The notes below the pieces were generated by a model. That model saw only the letters and a program-made list of their open reading frames with translations. It did no database searches and was not told where the DNA came from. Source: a virus. Taken from it: 39,014 nucleotides of DNA. The number at the start of each line of letters is the position of its first letter. The stretch's first letter is position 1. Position numbers and translations under genes: made by a program. The DNA lies in the IMG/VR virus record IMGVR_UViG_3300000117_000073, positions 1-39,014 of that record; one strand, 5' to 3'. Positions 8,266-17,279 of this stretch are shown one piece after another.

Positions 8266-8813
8266 TCAGAAGCCCCCGCTAAAAATTGGCGGGCTTTTCC
8301 TGTTAGCGATGCTTTTGTATCGGTATTGATTGTAGGTATTCCCCTTGAACCACACCAATTTTGCATTTGAGCCCTTGTCATTCCTGATGAAAAACCAGCT
8401 TCTATCAACATTTCATCGGTTACATCGTCAGCAGTTAAACTTGAAGATTCACTTACTATTTCTGGAACTTCAGGAAGAAGGTCAGAACTTGTTATAGTAG
8501 TTGTTTCTTCAACGATTGGTTCAGGCTCAGGTTCAGGTTCAGGCTCAGGCTCAGGTTCAGGTTCAGCTACAGGAGCTGATTTCTTAGCCGCTTCTTGAAG
8601 AGCTTTAATCATTTCTTTGCCTTGTGATTTTGGGGTTGCCCCCGTTACAATCCACATTGTAGTGCCGTTAGCAATAGCGGGTAGTATCTCTTGTTCTATC
8701 CACCAATCGGGAATATCATCCCGGCTAACGCCTCTAGCAAAGCCATACCGAACACCATTTATTGATAGCTCGGTGTATGCCTTTCCACCTGCATATTTTA
8801 AGGTAAGAGCCAC
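8262..8813 (-). CDS. Structural protein with Glu-Pro repeat linker and SAP/HeH-like C-terminus
   Basis: This 183-residue protein has three parts. Residues 1-75 are a small domain (LKYAGGKAYTELSINGVRYG, then WWIEQEILPAIANG). Residues 80-100 are a Pro-Glu repeat encoded by a near-perfect hexanucleotide repeat. The last 50 residues (LIEAGFSSGMTRAQMQNWCG, then GIPTINTDTKASLTGKARQF) resemble SAP or helix-extension-helix motifs, which bind DNA or proteins in phage structural genes. The start is GTG with a GAGGTGA site four to five bases upstream, in the end of the preceding gene's region. A role as a head-tail or capsid-associated protein is inferred. Confidence 0.7.
   Translation of the reverse strand: MALTLKYAGGKAYTELSINGVRYGFARGVSRDDIPDWWIEQEILPAIANGTTMWIVTGATPKSQGKEMIKALQEAAKKSAPVAEPEPEPEPEPEPEPEPIVEETTTITSSDLLPEVPEIVSESSSLTADDVTDEMLIEAGFSSGMTRAQMQNWCGSRGIPTINTDTKASLTGKARQFLAGASE
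8518..8566. repeat. Hexanucleotide tandem repeat encoding Pro-Glu linker
   Basis: About eight units of ggttca/ggctca lie within the gene at 8262-8813 and encode alternating Glu and Pro. Such a simple repeat can change length by slippage and gives a stiff extended linker. Confidence 0.85.
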
Positions 8814-8822
8814 AGGCTCACC

Positions 8823-9200
8823 TCAAGCATATAGTAATGTCAATCTGTGCGTATCGCCAGCTGTTCCGCTTGCTGTTGTGAAAACTACTGTTGCACCTGA
8901 TGTATGAGATAGTGTTGCATCTTCAAAACCACCTGAGTTATTGTGTAGTCCAAGAACCGCTAATGCTGCTGTTCCGCTTACGCCAGTTATACCTGTATCA
9001 GTTAAGTCAAAAGTTGTTGCCGTACTTGCTGATGCACATACAAGATCCACTACGAGTAGCTTCAAACCACCCTCAGCATTTCCAGCAGATACACCTGCTA
9101 TTCCGTTCAACCATGCGGTTGAGCCATCTCTCGTTCCCGCCCATAGTCCTGTATCCAAGACTACTGAGCTGCTTGCTTCTGTAATATTTACGTTTGCCAT
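8823..9200 (-). CDS. Small beta-rich capsid-associated protein
   Basis: This 125-residue protein follows the major capsid gene. It is low in charge and rich in Ala, Gly, Ser and Thr (MANVNITEASSSVVLDTGLW, then LKLLVVDLVCASASTATTFD), ending DTHRLTLLYA. It is preceded by the very strong site GAGGTGA six to seven bases before the ATG, which fits abundant expression. Composition and position suggest a head decoration protein. No catalytic motif is seen. Confidence 0.75.
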   Translation of the reverse strand: MANVNITEASSSVVLDTGLWAGTRDGSTAWLNGIAGVSAGNAEGGLKLLVVDLVCASASTATTFDLTDTGITGVSGTAALAVLGLHNNSGGFEDATLSHTSGATVVFTTASGTAGDTHRLTLLYA

Positions 9201-9238
9201 TTTTTATTCACCTCTTTATCTCCATATCTCCAAAGCAC

Positions 9239-10408
9239 CTAAGCACTCAAGTCCCTCACTTTACCATGCGCACCATAGAACAGTTGCCAAAGGTCGCCCA
9301 TAGTATGGAACATACCCATTTGACCTAGCCTGTTGATTCCAAATGGATCGCCAGTTTCAATACCAGATTCGTGATATAGAGTAGGTTTAGCTGTGCAGAA
9401 ATACATATAATCTGTATCCATGTAGTATAGACGACTTAATCCGCCACCATCTTCAACTACATCTTTAGAAGGAATTAGAGGAACACCGTTGTATGTTGCT
9501 ACGATGAAACCAGCTTCCATACCGGGAACACCTTTTACACCATTTACGCCGGGTGTGACTCTCTTCATCTCAGTAAATCTTTGCTGAGGTTGTAGTAGTT
9601 GTTGGATTTTCTCAAGTGTGTCATAGCCAGTTAAGATAACTTTTGGCTGACCTCCACGTTCCCATACACTTCGGAACATACCGTCAAGGATGTTCAAAGT
9701 TAGTGGTCTTTGAGCTGATGTTGTTCCCGCATCTACGTTAGCATCATACCATTGTCTTGAGCTTCCATCGTCTGCTCTATCAATATTGTATTGCTTGTGG
9801 TCGCCAGCAGCTATATCGCTGAAGCTTGTAGTTTCAATGTTAGTAGCAGATATGCAACGATCTAATGATTCAAAGTCATTTAATGTAGTTGAACGGTTGC
9901 TTACATCGCTTAGAAGCATTTTATTGATAACTTCAGCGTGATGTTTAGCCATTTCCATTTTCATAACAGCTCTTGCATCTCCAAGACCGTCATCTTTGTC
10001 AGCCAAGAACATAGCTGTTTCTGATAGGTCAAAGGTATGAGCTACTGTGCGTGGTTTGTCGCTGACATGAGCAAACTCAGGCTTGATTGTATCTGGTAGT
10101 GTTCCGTTCTCAGGAAGTCCACCACCTACTGCACCTGCATTCGGTTTGCCTGTGACGACTCTCCATCCAGATTTTTCCCATGGTTTCTTTGGTAGTATAG
10201 AAAAGGCGTTGAACTCTTGGTTGAGTTGCGACCATACCTTTCTACCAAATATTGCTTGGTATGTACCTGTGGTGGTACTCATTAAAGGCGAATCTGCCTT
10301 CAAAAGGTCTGTACCGGAATATGCCCATGCGTTAGCACCTGCACCAGCTCCGTAGTATAGCCTCTCCATATCTTCAATCGTGCGTATGTATCCTCTCGAA
10401 CCACTCAT
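9239..10408 (-). CDS. Major capsid protein (HK97 fold)
   Basis: This 389-residue protein is placed directly after the prohead protease, as in HK97-like heads. The sequence has the usual order of an N-arm, a mixed core and a long central helix (DARAVMKMEMAKHHAEVINK), followed by beta-rich sequence (GGQPKVILTGYDTLEKIQQL) and a C-terminal region (GIETGDPFGINRLGQMGMFH). Similar proteins serve as the main head subunit in marine archaeal and bacterial tailed viruses. The start has a GAGGTGA site embedded in the end of the protease gene, two bases apart from it. Its family placement is by pattern recognition, since capsid proteins have no catalytic motif. Confidence 0.85.
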   Translation of the reverse strand: MSGSRGYIRTIEDMERLYYGAGAGANAWAYSGTDLLKADSPLMSTTTGTYQAIFGRKVWSQLNQEFNAFSILPKKPWEKSGWRVVTGKPNAGAVGGGLPENGTLPDTIKPEFAHVSDKPRTVAHTFDLSETAMFLADKDDGLGDARAVMKMEMAKHHAEVINKMLLSDVSNRSTTLNDFESLDRCISATNIETTSFSDIAAGDHKQYNIDRADDGSSRQWYDANVDAGTTSAQRPLTLNILDGMFRSVWERGGQPKVILTGYDTLEKIQQLLQPQQRFTEMKRVTPGVNGVKGVPGMEAGFIVATYNGVPLIPSKDVVEDGGGLSRLYYMDTDYMYFCTAKPTLYHESGIETGDPFGINRLGQMGMFHTMGDLWQLFYGAHGKVRDLSA

Positions 10409-10410
10409 AT

Positions 10411-11757
10411 TTAGTCACCTCTTCTTACAGCCCTACGAGCTAAATCTTCAACAGCTCTCCATCCATCAAGATCAGTACCCATAGCTGCGTACTCTTCATG
10501 TGTAGGGACTCTAATGTCAGTTGGTTGAACTACAACGGATTTTTGTATTTCGTTGTTAGTAGTGCGTAGGTTTGCGATTTCATGCTTTAGTGCATTAATT
10601 TGCCCTGAGTAATCTCTCGACTTCTGAACTTCTAAAGCTCTTGCAGTTTCAGCTTGGTATCGAGATTCCCAATCGCTTTTTACCATGCCTTTGAGGGATT
10701 CTTCATCACGAAGGCTTGCATAAGCCCTGTAACCTTTTTCAAGACCAGCAGGGGTAATTTCACCAGATGATGCTTTTCTAACTCTGCGAGATTTGATTAC
10801 GTTTTTATTTCCAGATGGACCTTTGTAAGCCATGTTAGAAACGCCCGGTTGCTTGATAACATATTTATTTCCGCCCGGTGCTGCAAGAGCAGGGTATGAA
10901 GGCTCAGAAGCATCTTCACCGCTTCCTATTTCATCTCCTTGACCTCTATGTGTATGACCGCTATTGCCATCCACACCAGCTAAGTATGCTTTTTCAAGAC
11001 CAAAATGGCCTCTTAGTTTGTCAAGATCAATTCCTTGCTCATGTGCAAACTTCTCAAGAGTATCAATGTAGGCTACTGCCGTATTGTTCTCAGTTGTTGT
11101 TTTTTCCACCGTACCTGTATCCATGTGTTTCAATACACGGCTTAGGCCATCTCTTATTTCACTTAATGCTTCACTTTCAGTCATTTTTTCACCTTTATTT
11201 ATTATTTCAGATTCATCCATCTTAAGGATTGTATAACGAGCTTCAGGATTAATCCCTTTCTTACATAGAGTAACCTCATGTAATTCTAGCTCGGTAATCT
11301 CACGGTGGGATCCATGTTCTGGTGTATGCTTTGATACACGGAACAATGCTTGCCCTCCTATTGAAAAGGCTCGAAGGTCGCCATCTCTAATTTGATTTTG
11401 CACCTCTCTTGCCTTCTGTATGTCGCTTCTTATCTTACAAACGACAAAAAGGCCGTGGTCATCAACTTCTGATTTCCATACTCGACCTTGTGAATCTGAA
11501 TGGTCGGCTACAACCTCTCCGACTTGTATTCCGCTATGTGCGAGCTGAACATTTCTAAACGCTTTATTTTCCATAAACTTAGAAAAAGCTTTTTTCAATG
11601 CCTCGCCCGGTATTCTATCACCCTGCTTATCTACCATATCTACACTAGCATATCCAGCGATGTATAAATCACCACCAACTTGAGACTTCAAGATGAAATC
11701 TGAGCCGACAGCACTCCACTTAAGAGTAGGTTGTAATACAGCCTCTGCGGTTGCCAT
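10411..11757 (-). CDS. HK97-type prohead protease with C-terminal scaffold-like extension
   Basis: Numbered from the upstream TTG, residues 35-190 form the U35/prohead protease domain: GYASVDMVDKQGDRI, then QLAHSG (His81), LRAFSIGG (Ser139) and ELHEVTLCKKGINPEARYTI (Glu168 region), the typical His-Ser-Glu/Asp order. The remaining roughly 265 residues are charged, with a coiled segment (YQAETARALEVQKSRDYSGQ, then IANLRTTNNEIQK), typical of a fused scaffold. It would cut scaffold and capsid precursors during head maturation. I prefer the ATG at 11757 because neither start has a Shine-Dalgarno and a TATA-like box lies 23-30 bases before this ATG. A TTG at 11778 would add seven residues. Confidence 0.87.
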   Translation of the reverse strand: MATAEAVLQPTLKWSAVGSDFILKSQVGGDLYIAGYASVDMVDKQGDRIPGEALKKAFSKFMENKAFRNVQLAHSGIQVGEVVADHSDSQGRVWKSEVDDHGLFVVCKIRSDIQKAREVQNQIRDGDLRAFSIGGQALFRVSKHTPEHGSHREITELELHEVTLCKKGINPEARYTILKMDESEIINKGEKMTESEALSEIRDGLSRVLKHMDTGTVEKTTTENNTAVAYIDTLEKFAHEQGIDLDKLRGHFGLEKAYLAGVDGNSGHTHRGQGDEIGSGEDASEPSYPALAAPGGNKYVIKQPGVSNMAYKGPSGNKNVIKSRRVRKASSGEITPAGLEKGYRAYASLRDEESLKGMVKSDWESRYQAETARALEVQKSRDYSGQINALKHEIANLRTTNNEIQKSVVVQPTDIRVPTHEEYAAMGTDLDGWRAVEDLARRAVRRGD

Positions 11758-11779
11758 TGGTGAACTATCGTTATTCAAT

Positions 11780-11787
11780 GGTATATG
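11780..11787 (-). promoter_or_regulatory. Candidate TATA box ahead of the protease/capsid genes
   Basis: CATATACC on the minus strand lies 30-23 bases before the ATG at 11757, inside a short gap after the 1140-residue gene. A second AT-rich stretch (AATATATC) lies just after the previous stop. Spacing fits a leaderless archaeal start. Confidence 0.3.
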
Positions 11788-11818
11788 AACAGTAGGTTGT
11801 CAATGCTGACAGGATATA

Positions 11819-14800
11819 TTAGACTGAATCCGTGCGAATCGTGGGTTGTGCCTCTAATTCGCTGTTTTTTTCATTTTTTTCTTTAATTGGGATACGCATT
11901 ATAACTTTATCACCTTCAAACTCTATTTGCGGTTCTTCAACATCTGCTTGAGGGTCTAAAGAAAGGTTAGGGATTTCCAATTTATCACCTTCTCTATCAC
12001 GATTTATAGGGTCAGCAAAAGTAGTATTATTTTCATCTGTTATTTCAGTAGCTCCTGTGGGTGCTGTAATGTCTGCTTGCATACCTGCCCAAGCCCCACC
12101 ATCTCCTGATGCTCTATTCATTCTAGGAAAAACAAACTTTTCAACAACAGTCGTATCAACTATATCATCATCAATAGCTTCATTCAAAGTCCATTTGTCA
12201 TCTTCTGTTTGTTCAATTCCGTATTCACCACCAAATCTCAAAAGATGATCGTGTTTTAATCCTTCAACTCTTTCTTCTAATTCTTCTGATGTTAATGATT
12301 CTTCAGCATTGTCTATTGCTTCTCTAACGTGACCCATAAGATGGTGAACGTCATCGCCATCATCATCATCATCAATAATAGCTGGTGCTTTTACTAGCTT
12401 TCTTTTCTTTTTCTTAGTAGCTACAGAATGAACAGGTTGGTATGTTCCTTCGGTAGTTGATGACACCATGCCAACACCTGCACCTGCACCGCCACCTGCA
12501 CCGCCACCTGCACCGCCACCTTCTTTGAGTAAGAAAGCAATCGGGGGAGTCCAAAGAACTTCTTGTGATTGAGCTTGTTTTACTAAATGAGGGTAGCCTT
12601 CGTATCTATCAATATATATTCCATGCTCATCATTTCCTAGCTTCACCTTTACAGGTGCTAATATTTCAGGATATTCTAATATTACAGTATCGCCTTTAAT
12701 CATTACTTCAGGCAAAGGTGGGTATATTTTTGTTTTAGATATGTCATCATTAGCAAATAATATCCATTTTGGATGTAATTCTTTTTCTTTAATAAAAGTG
12801 GATGTAGCATCTCGGACTAAAAACTCGCCTCTATCAAAAGAAGCTATTGCTTTAACTAACCCTTCATCATCTGAATTAACACAATTAGAAGGTGCAGGGA
12901 AGTGAACATTGTCAGTTGAATGGTATAATGTTCTTAATACGTTAATTCTATCTTCTAATGGTTCAAAAGATAAATCAGATCCTTTATGGACTAACAAATC
13001 AATTACATTTAACGTGCTATCGTCTAAATAAGCATCAAACGTAAAATCACCTTTCATATCTTTGAGGTCTTTTGAAATTGTATTCGGAACACGGGGCTCT
13101 ATTGATTTTCCTCTTTTTTCAATAAGCATACGTTCTCCAGATGGTTTATGTTGAACTATCCAATCACCACTAAATCCTTTCAAAGTAGTCAAATCATCTA
13201 TGTCTTTCACCACATGAGCTGGTGTAATTAGCTTATTACCAAATACGCCAGTCGGTTCGTAATCATCATCGGATTTATGTAAATCGGTTACGAGAGATGG
13301 ATAACCCGTGTGATTAGATGTGAGCAATCTAATATCTTCATCTTTTGTTTGTATTGGTTTTTTACTATATGCAGGGTCTATCATACGAACATGACCTTCA
13401 TGTGCTGTCCTTTGCATAATTGTAAATGGCTGTTCAGCTAACGAGAATGTTATTCCAGAGCTTAAATCGTCAGACCAAATTAAAGTAGCGGGCATTCTAT
13501 GACCCCAAGCATCAGTATTACCTGTATTGTAAATAGGTGGAACTACACCCATAGATTCGGGCGATACAGGGCCCAATGTTCCCTCTTCTGATGATAGTTG
13601 GCCGGAATTAAGATTAGGTAATGACATTACTGAATGCCCACCTGAATCACCATACTTCATCAAAGAATAATTTGCTGCCGCCATGAGCTGTTGAATATTT
13701 CCTCTAGCTATGGTATTAGATTCAACATCAGCCCAAGCATTTTCATCAAGGCTTCCAATAAATACTTCAGAACCCAATTGCTGATTGACAATACCTGCAA
13801 GCCTCATGGCTTCTCTTGTCAATGCTTTATCTGCATCTTCAAAAAATGAATTGTGAAGTTTGTGAAAATCGGGATTAGAATTAGGATGTTCTAAGCCGAT
13901 AAATTGAGCTAAAGGCGCACCGTGTTCTCCTATATTCATCATAGCCCTACCAAAAGGTGCAATCATGTATGCGTCATGTGGTATTGTCATCATTGAACCT
14001 TGAGATTCTATTTCAGATGGATGCAAATGATGGTGGAATGCCGCAGCACCACTCCAATTAGCTCTTTTTCTTTCAAAATCTAAATTAACTGTGGAATCAG
14101 ATGATACAACACCAGATAATTCGCCTTGCCCTGCTTCAGTATTTGCAGCCATTGGGAAGTGAGAACCTGCAATTGAATGTCTCCCGGTAAGTGGAATCCC
14201 TTCAAACAACATTTCACTAAGCCAAGATTCATTGAATATTTTAGAATAACTTTGTGAGAATATTGTTTTTAATGAATTAATATCTCTACCTACACCACCC
14301 CAATATAGGAATGGTTGCCACCAATGGTGGTTATGATTCGGAACTATACCTTCTTCGCTTAGATTCCAAGGCGAATTGTGATGCCTATCTGGAGCTGTTG
14401 CATTCGGTCCAGCTTCAACAGGTCCTGATTTATCTGCTGGTCGCATCCACCATGAAGCTAAAGGCGTAAATCTATCTCTCCAATTTCGCAACGCTCGACC
14501 CCAAGTAAGCCCTGCTTTTTCTGCAAACTTGTTATTTAGAAACTTAGCTTCAGGTGAACCTTGTTCAGTAGCTCCTAATTGCCCTACTAAATCCATAAAT
14601 GTATCTCTTTGATCCGATGATTGATATTCTAAACCAAACAAATAAGATAACAAACCATAGTTATCTGACAATTCTGTTTTTTTTGCTTCAAAATAACCTT
14701 CTTCAGAAAGCTCAGCATAACGACTTCTATCTATGTTGTATAAGTCTAACATTGATTCAGCTGGGTCGCCCATCATTTCAAACATAGGTCTTAGGTCGTT

Positions 14801-15241
14801 TCTGATTCTTCTTTCAGCTTCTCTGCTATCACTTAATTGATTTATGAAACCAAGAACATGATTTGCATAATTAGGATCACCGTGTACTGCACCGTGCAAA
14901 AGAGGGCAACTATTTGATTCGGGATGAAAAGGGTGTTGTTTTCCAAATCTATTATCCATTTCAGCTTCAGGCCAATCGCCAGCGTAGCTAGTTGAAATCT
15001 TAGTATGGCCGTTAAGAAAAGCACTCATATCTTGAGGAATTACCATTGTTGATGGATTCATAGGATTATCTAAATCTCTCATAGAGTAAGGTGGTGGTTC
15101 TGAAGCTACTGCAAGAGTAGCCGCATCTTGAGGTGATTCTACAACACCTAATTCTTCTTTGTAAATATCTAAATCATATTCTCCGCCAGTAAGAGCTGAA
15201 AGAAGTGTATCGGTTCTTTTTCTTACTAGCTCATCAGACAT
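11819..15241 (-). CDS. 1140-residue protein with DNA-ligase-like nucleotidyltransferase domain
   Basis: The first ~600 residues are unrecognised (Trp/His/Asn-rich, e.g. HHWWQPFLYWGGVGRDINS). Residues about 660-830 resemble an ATP-dependent DNA ligase core: LITPAHVVKD, then GDWIVQHKPSGERMLIEKRG (Lys699, K-P-S-G in place of K-x-D-G), FTFDAYL (Asp736), VIDLLVHKGSDLSFEPLEDR like ligase motif IIIa, and GEFLVRDATSTFI (Glu806) followed by a lysine-containing segment like motifs IV and V. The changed motif I and IV residues mean activity is uncertain. After it come a Gly-rich repeat linker, a basic-acidic stretch (KKKKRKLVKAP, IIDDDDDGDD) and a charged tail. ATG with a GAGGTGA site. It lies between portal and protease genes, so it may be an injected virion protein. 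Confidence 0.8.
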   Translation of the reverse strand: MSDELVRKRTDTLLSALTGGEYDLDIYKEELGVVESPQDAATLAVASEPPPYSMRDLDNPMNPSTMVIPQDMSAFLNGHTKISTSYAGDWPEAEMDNRFGKQHPFHPESNSCPLLHGAVHGDPNYANHVLGFINQLSDSREAERRIRNDLRPMFEMMGDPAESMLDLYNIDRSRYAELSEEGYFEAKKTELSDNYGLLSYLFGLEYQSSDQRDTFMDLVGQLGATEQGSPEAKFLNNKFAEKAGLTWGRALRNWRDRFTPLASWWMRPADKSGPVEAGPNATAPDRHHNSPWNLSEEGIVPNHNHHWWQPFLYWGGVGRDINSLKTIFSQSYSKIFNESWLSEMLFEGIPLTGRHSIAGSHFPMAANTEAGQGELSGVVSSDSTVNLDFERKRANWSGAAAFHHHLHPSEIESQGSMMTIPHDAYMIAPFGRAMMNIGEHGAPLAQFIGLEHPNSNPDFHKLHNSFFEDADKALTREAMRLAGIVNQQLGSEVFIGSLDENAWADVESNTIARGNIQQLMAAANYSLMKYGDSGGHSVMSLPNLNSGQLSSEEGTLGPVSPESMGVVPPIYNTGNTDAWGHRMPATLIWSDDLSSGITFSLAEQPFTIMQRTAHEGHVRMIDPAYSKKPIQTKDEDIRLLTSNHTGYPSLVTDLHKSDDDYEPTGVFGNKLITPAHVVKDIDDLTTLKGFSGDWIVQHKPSGERMLIEKRGKSIEPRVPNTISKDLKDMKGDFTFDAYLDDSTLNVIDLLVHKGSDLSFEPLEDRINVLRTLYHSTDNVHFPAPSNCVNSDDEGLVKAIASFDRGEFLVRDATSTFIKEKELHPKWILFANDDISKTKIYPPLPEVMIKGDTVILEYPEILAPVKVKLGNDEHGIYIDRYEGYPHLVKQAQSQEVLWTPPIAFLLKEGGGAGGGAGGGAGAGVGMVSSTTEGTYQPVHSVATKKKKRKLVKAPAIIDDDDDGDDVHHLMGHVREAIDNAEESLTSEELEERVEGLKHDHLLRFGGEYGIEQTEDDKWTLNEAIDDDIVDTTVVEKFVFPRMNRASGDGGAWAGMQADITAPTGATEITDENNTTFADPINRDREGDKLEIPNLSLDPQADVEEPQIEFEGDKVIMRIPIKEKNEKNSELEAQPTIRTDSV
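12475..12520. repeat. 12-bp tandem repeat encoding Gly/Ala linker
   Basis: Three units of a 12-base repeat encode GGGA repeated, just after the ligase-like domain of the gene at 11819-15241. It is likely a flexible linker. Confidence 0.8.
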
Positions 15242-15250
15242 ATACTCACC

Positions 15251-16015
15251 TCATAGGCGAGCATAGACTTGTTCCGTGAGGCTCGCAATTTCTTCAATAA
15301 TGCCGACTTTACCGGGATGTGCTTTCTTTAACTCAGTAAGTTTCTCTTCCCATGTATCAATATTATCAGTAAAGCCGCCACCATCATTTAGTTTCATGTG
15401 TAAAGAAGAACTATCTACACCATAACCTGTTTGAGCTACTGATGGCATTTTATACACTTCACTAATCGGACTTCGTGTAGGTCCATCTTCCATGTAAGGG
15501 ATTCTTTGATTCGTGCTATAAACAGTTGCTCTAATTTGTTCGCTACCTGATACTTCCATTAGTTGAGGCACATGATCATTTACTGAATCTTCTTGTTCAT
15601 ATTTTACAAATATTCCACGTTCTCTTAGGAATTGAGTAGTTGCATCACCTTTTTTCATTTGCTTAAAGTCATCACCATCAATGTCGCCATCCTTGTCTTT
15701 ATCAAGATTCTTTTGCCCACCGACTAATGGTTTCTTTTTGCTATCTTTCTTTCCTTTGCCGATTTTATTTTTGTTGCCTTTAGGGGATGGTAAATCCGGC
15801 ATTTTTCTATCGCCACGGTCTGATTTGTAACCTCCTTTAGATGAACAATCACTACAATCATCACTCTTACAACCCATGCAATTCATGTTTTTATCCATGT
15901 AAGCCATACTGCTGTTCTTTGATTTGACGATGCGTTCTAATTCATTGACTATACCTAAAAGTTGGCCTTCAGGTGTGTCGTTCATTGGGTCGTGGTATGC
16001 AAATCCTTGATTCAT
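15251..16015 (-). CDS. EF-hand and cysteine-cluster protein of the head module
   Basis: This 254-residue protein has an N-terminal helix (QLLGIVNELERIVKSK), a cysteine cluster CMGCKSDDCSDC (C46, C49, C54, C57) that could bind one zinc ion, a Lys/Gly-rich stretch, and a calcium-binding loop DKDKDGDIDGDD (residues 105-116) with the Asp/Gly spacing of EF-hand or dockerin loops. The C-terminal half is unrecognised and ends in a helix (EEIASLTEQVYARL). It overlaps the upstream gene by ATGA. Its position between portal and protease suggests a head-assembly or internal virion role. Confidence 0.75.
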   Translation of the reverse strand: MNQGFAYHDPMNDTPEGQLLGIVNELERIVKSKNSSMAYMDKNMNCMGCKSDDCSDCSSKGGYKSDRGDRKMPDLPSPKGNKNKIGKGKKDSKKKPLVGGQKNLDKDKDGDIDGDDFKQMKKGDATTQFLRERGIFVKYEQEDSVNDHVPQLMEVSGSEQIRATVYSTNQRIPYMEDGPTRSPISEVYKMPSVAQTGYGVDSSSLHMKLNDGGGFTDNIDTWEEKLTELKKAHPGKVGIIEEIASLTEQVYARL

Positions 16016-16341
16016 TGTTTAGCCGCCTCTTCTGCATCAATCCATTCCTGTAGCTCATCGTATCGGCTTTTGGATTTAGTAAATATTTCACCAGAACCGT
16101 CAAAAGGAGTATCTAATCTCATTTCATCACCGCCAGCTCTATTTAATGGATCGAATGTTTCTGCGGCATGAGGTGTTGATACTCGTAACCAACCTGCTTT
16201 CTGCAATAGTGCGTCAGGGTTTGAAATTGCTTTTCGTAAGTCATGATTTTCGTGTTCAACAAAAGCTATTCTTTCATTTAATGCACGAAGCTCTCCTACT
16301 ACCTGCTTTAATATTTCTAATTCACCTGTATCATCGCTCAT
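16012..16341 (-). CDS. Small coiled-coil protein
   Basis: This 109-residue protein begins with a clear heptad-patterned helix (ELEILKQVVGELRALNERIA, then FVEHENHDLRKAI), followed by a short linker and a second helix (SRYDELQEWIDAEEAAKQ). It has no cysteines. Four-base overlaps on both sides show translational coupling. It is probably an oligomeric assembly or scaffold component; the family is not recognised. Confidence 0.75.
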   Translation of the reverse strand: MSDDTGELEILKQVVGELRALNERIAFVEHENHDLRKAISNPDALLQKAGWLRVSTPHAAETFDPLNRAGGDEMRLDTPFDGSGEIFTKSKSRYDELQEWIDAEEAAKQ

Positions 16342-16880
16342 AATCCCATACCTCCAAGCATACTATTCAAACCATTCACGGGCGGGTTCGCCACTTGAGG
16401 GTTTGCTATCTCAGTCATGTTAGGTGCTTGAACAGGTGCATCATACTCTAACATCGTCATAACTTGAGGGTCTTTTTGCATAGCCGCTAATAATGAAAAC
16501 ATTTCATCGTATTTTTCCATTACTAACCCCAATACCATATCAAATTGAGATATACCTTCACTTGGCATACCATTACTTGCCCATTGAGCTAAATACCCTT
16601 TTCTTGTTCCGAGCATATCTCCAAGTTGCCCTGCCGCAGCTAATAACTCATCGTAATATTTCTTACCTGCCGCAGAAGCAGGTACTACTGGTGGAACAAG
16701 TGATTGGTCTTGAACGGGTTGAGTATTAGCTAAACCCGCACCTGCTGGTGTATTAGGGTCTGATGCCATCATAGCTGCATTAGGATCTGCAGGTCCAGCT
16801 TTGCGAAGGAGAGATGAGCGTATCTCTAAAGCTCTCATTCGGTCTGATATTGACCCTCTATCTGATGTAAATCCCGCCAC
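16338..16880 (-). CDS. Unknown head-module protein, Met/Ala/Pro-rich
   Basis: This 180-residue protein starts at GTG with a GAGGTGA site five bases upstream. It has a charged N-terminus (GSISDRMRALEIRSSLLRKA), an Ala/Pro/Asn-rich linker, a central helical domain (KYYDELLAAAGQLGDMLGTR, then FDMVLGLVMEKYDEMFSLLA) and a Pro/Asn-rich tail ending NSMLGGMGL. No known motif is visible. Its place after portal suggests a portal-associated or scaffold role. Confidence 0.7.
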   Translation of the reverse strand: MAGFTSDRGSISDRMRALEIRSSLLRKAGPADPNAAMMASDPNTPAGAGLANTQPVQDQSLVPPVVPASAAGKKYYDELLAAAGQLGDMLGTRKGYLAQWASNGMPSEGISQFDMVLGLVMEKYDEMFSLLAAMQKDPQVMTMLEYDAPVQAPNMTEIANPQVANPPVNGLNSMLGGMGL

Positions 16881-16889
16881 TTTTTCACC

Positions 16890-17240
16890 TCAAAACACTT
16901 GATGCTTACGATAGAGTCTGTCGCTTCTGCCCGGTCTTACTACCCCGTAAGCAATAGCATCTTCCCCACCATTAAAGTTATTTTCTGTGTTTTGAGGGGT
17001 ATATGTAACACCCTTACGAATCTCATCTGTATTGATGTGATTACCTAATGCTTTAACAAGCGAATCATGTAAAACCAAATCTTCTGAAAGAGCTTTAAGT
17101 GCATTTGTAGCAGCTTCAAGATGTTTAGCTACATCATCACGATTATTCAAATCAATTGCTTTCTGCATGGCCTCAACAGAAGCAACGCATCTGCGAGCCA
17201 TAGGGTCCATTTTCTTAAGGTCAAATAGTGCTTCGCCCAT
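16890..17240 (-). CDS. Small helical protein downstream of portal
   Basis: From ATG at 17240 this is a 116-residue protein; a GGAGAG site lies about ten bases upstream of that ATG, whereas the in-frame TTG at 17267 has no such site. Residues 15-70 are helical (VASVEAMQKAIDLNNRDDVA, then AATNALKALSEDLVLHDSLV). The C-terminal part is Asn/Gly/Arg-rich and ends DRLYRKHQVF. The family is not recognised. It is inferred to be a head-assembly component from context. Confidence 0.65.
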   Translation of the reverse strand: MGEALFDLKKMDPMARRCVASVEAMQKAIDLNNRDDVAKHLEAATNALKALSEDLVLHDSLVKALGNHINTDEIRKGVTYTPQNTENNFNGGEDAIAYGVVRPGRSDRLYRKHQVF

Positions 17241-17279
17241 AACTATCAACTCTCCTACCATATACAATCCTATTCAAGG

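Noticed and set aside
8518-8566. Short tandem repeat as a CRISPR array
   Set aside because: It is a six-base repeat in a coding region with no spacers.
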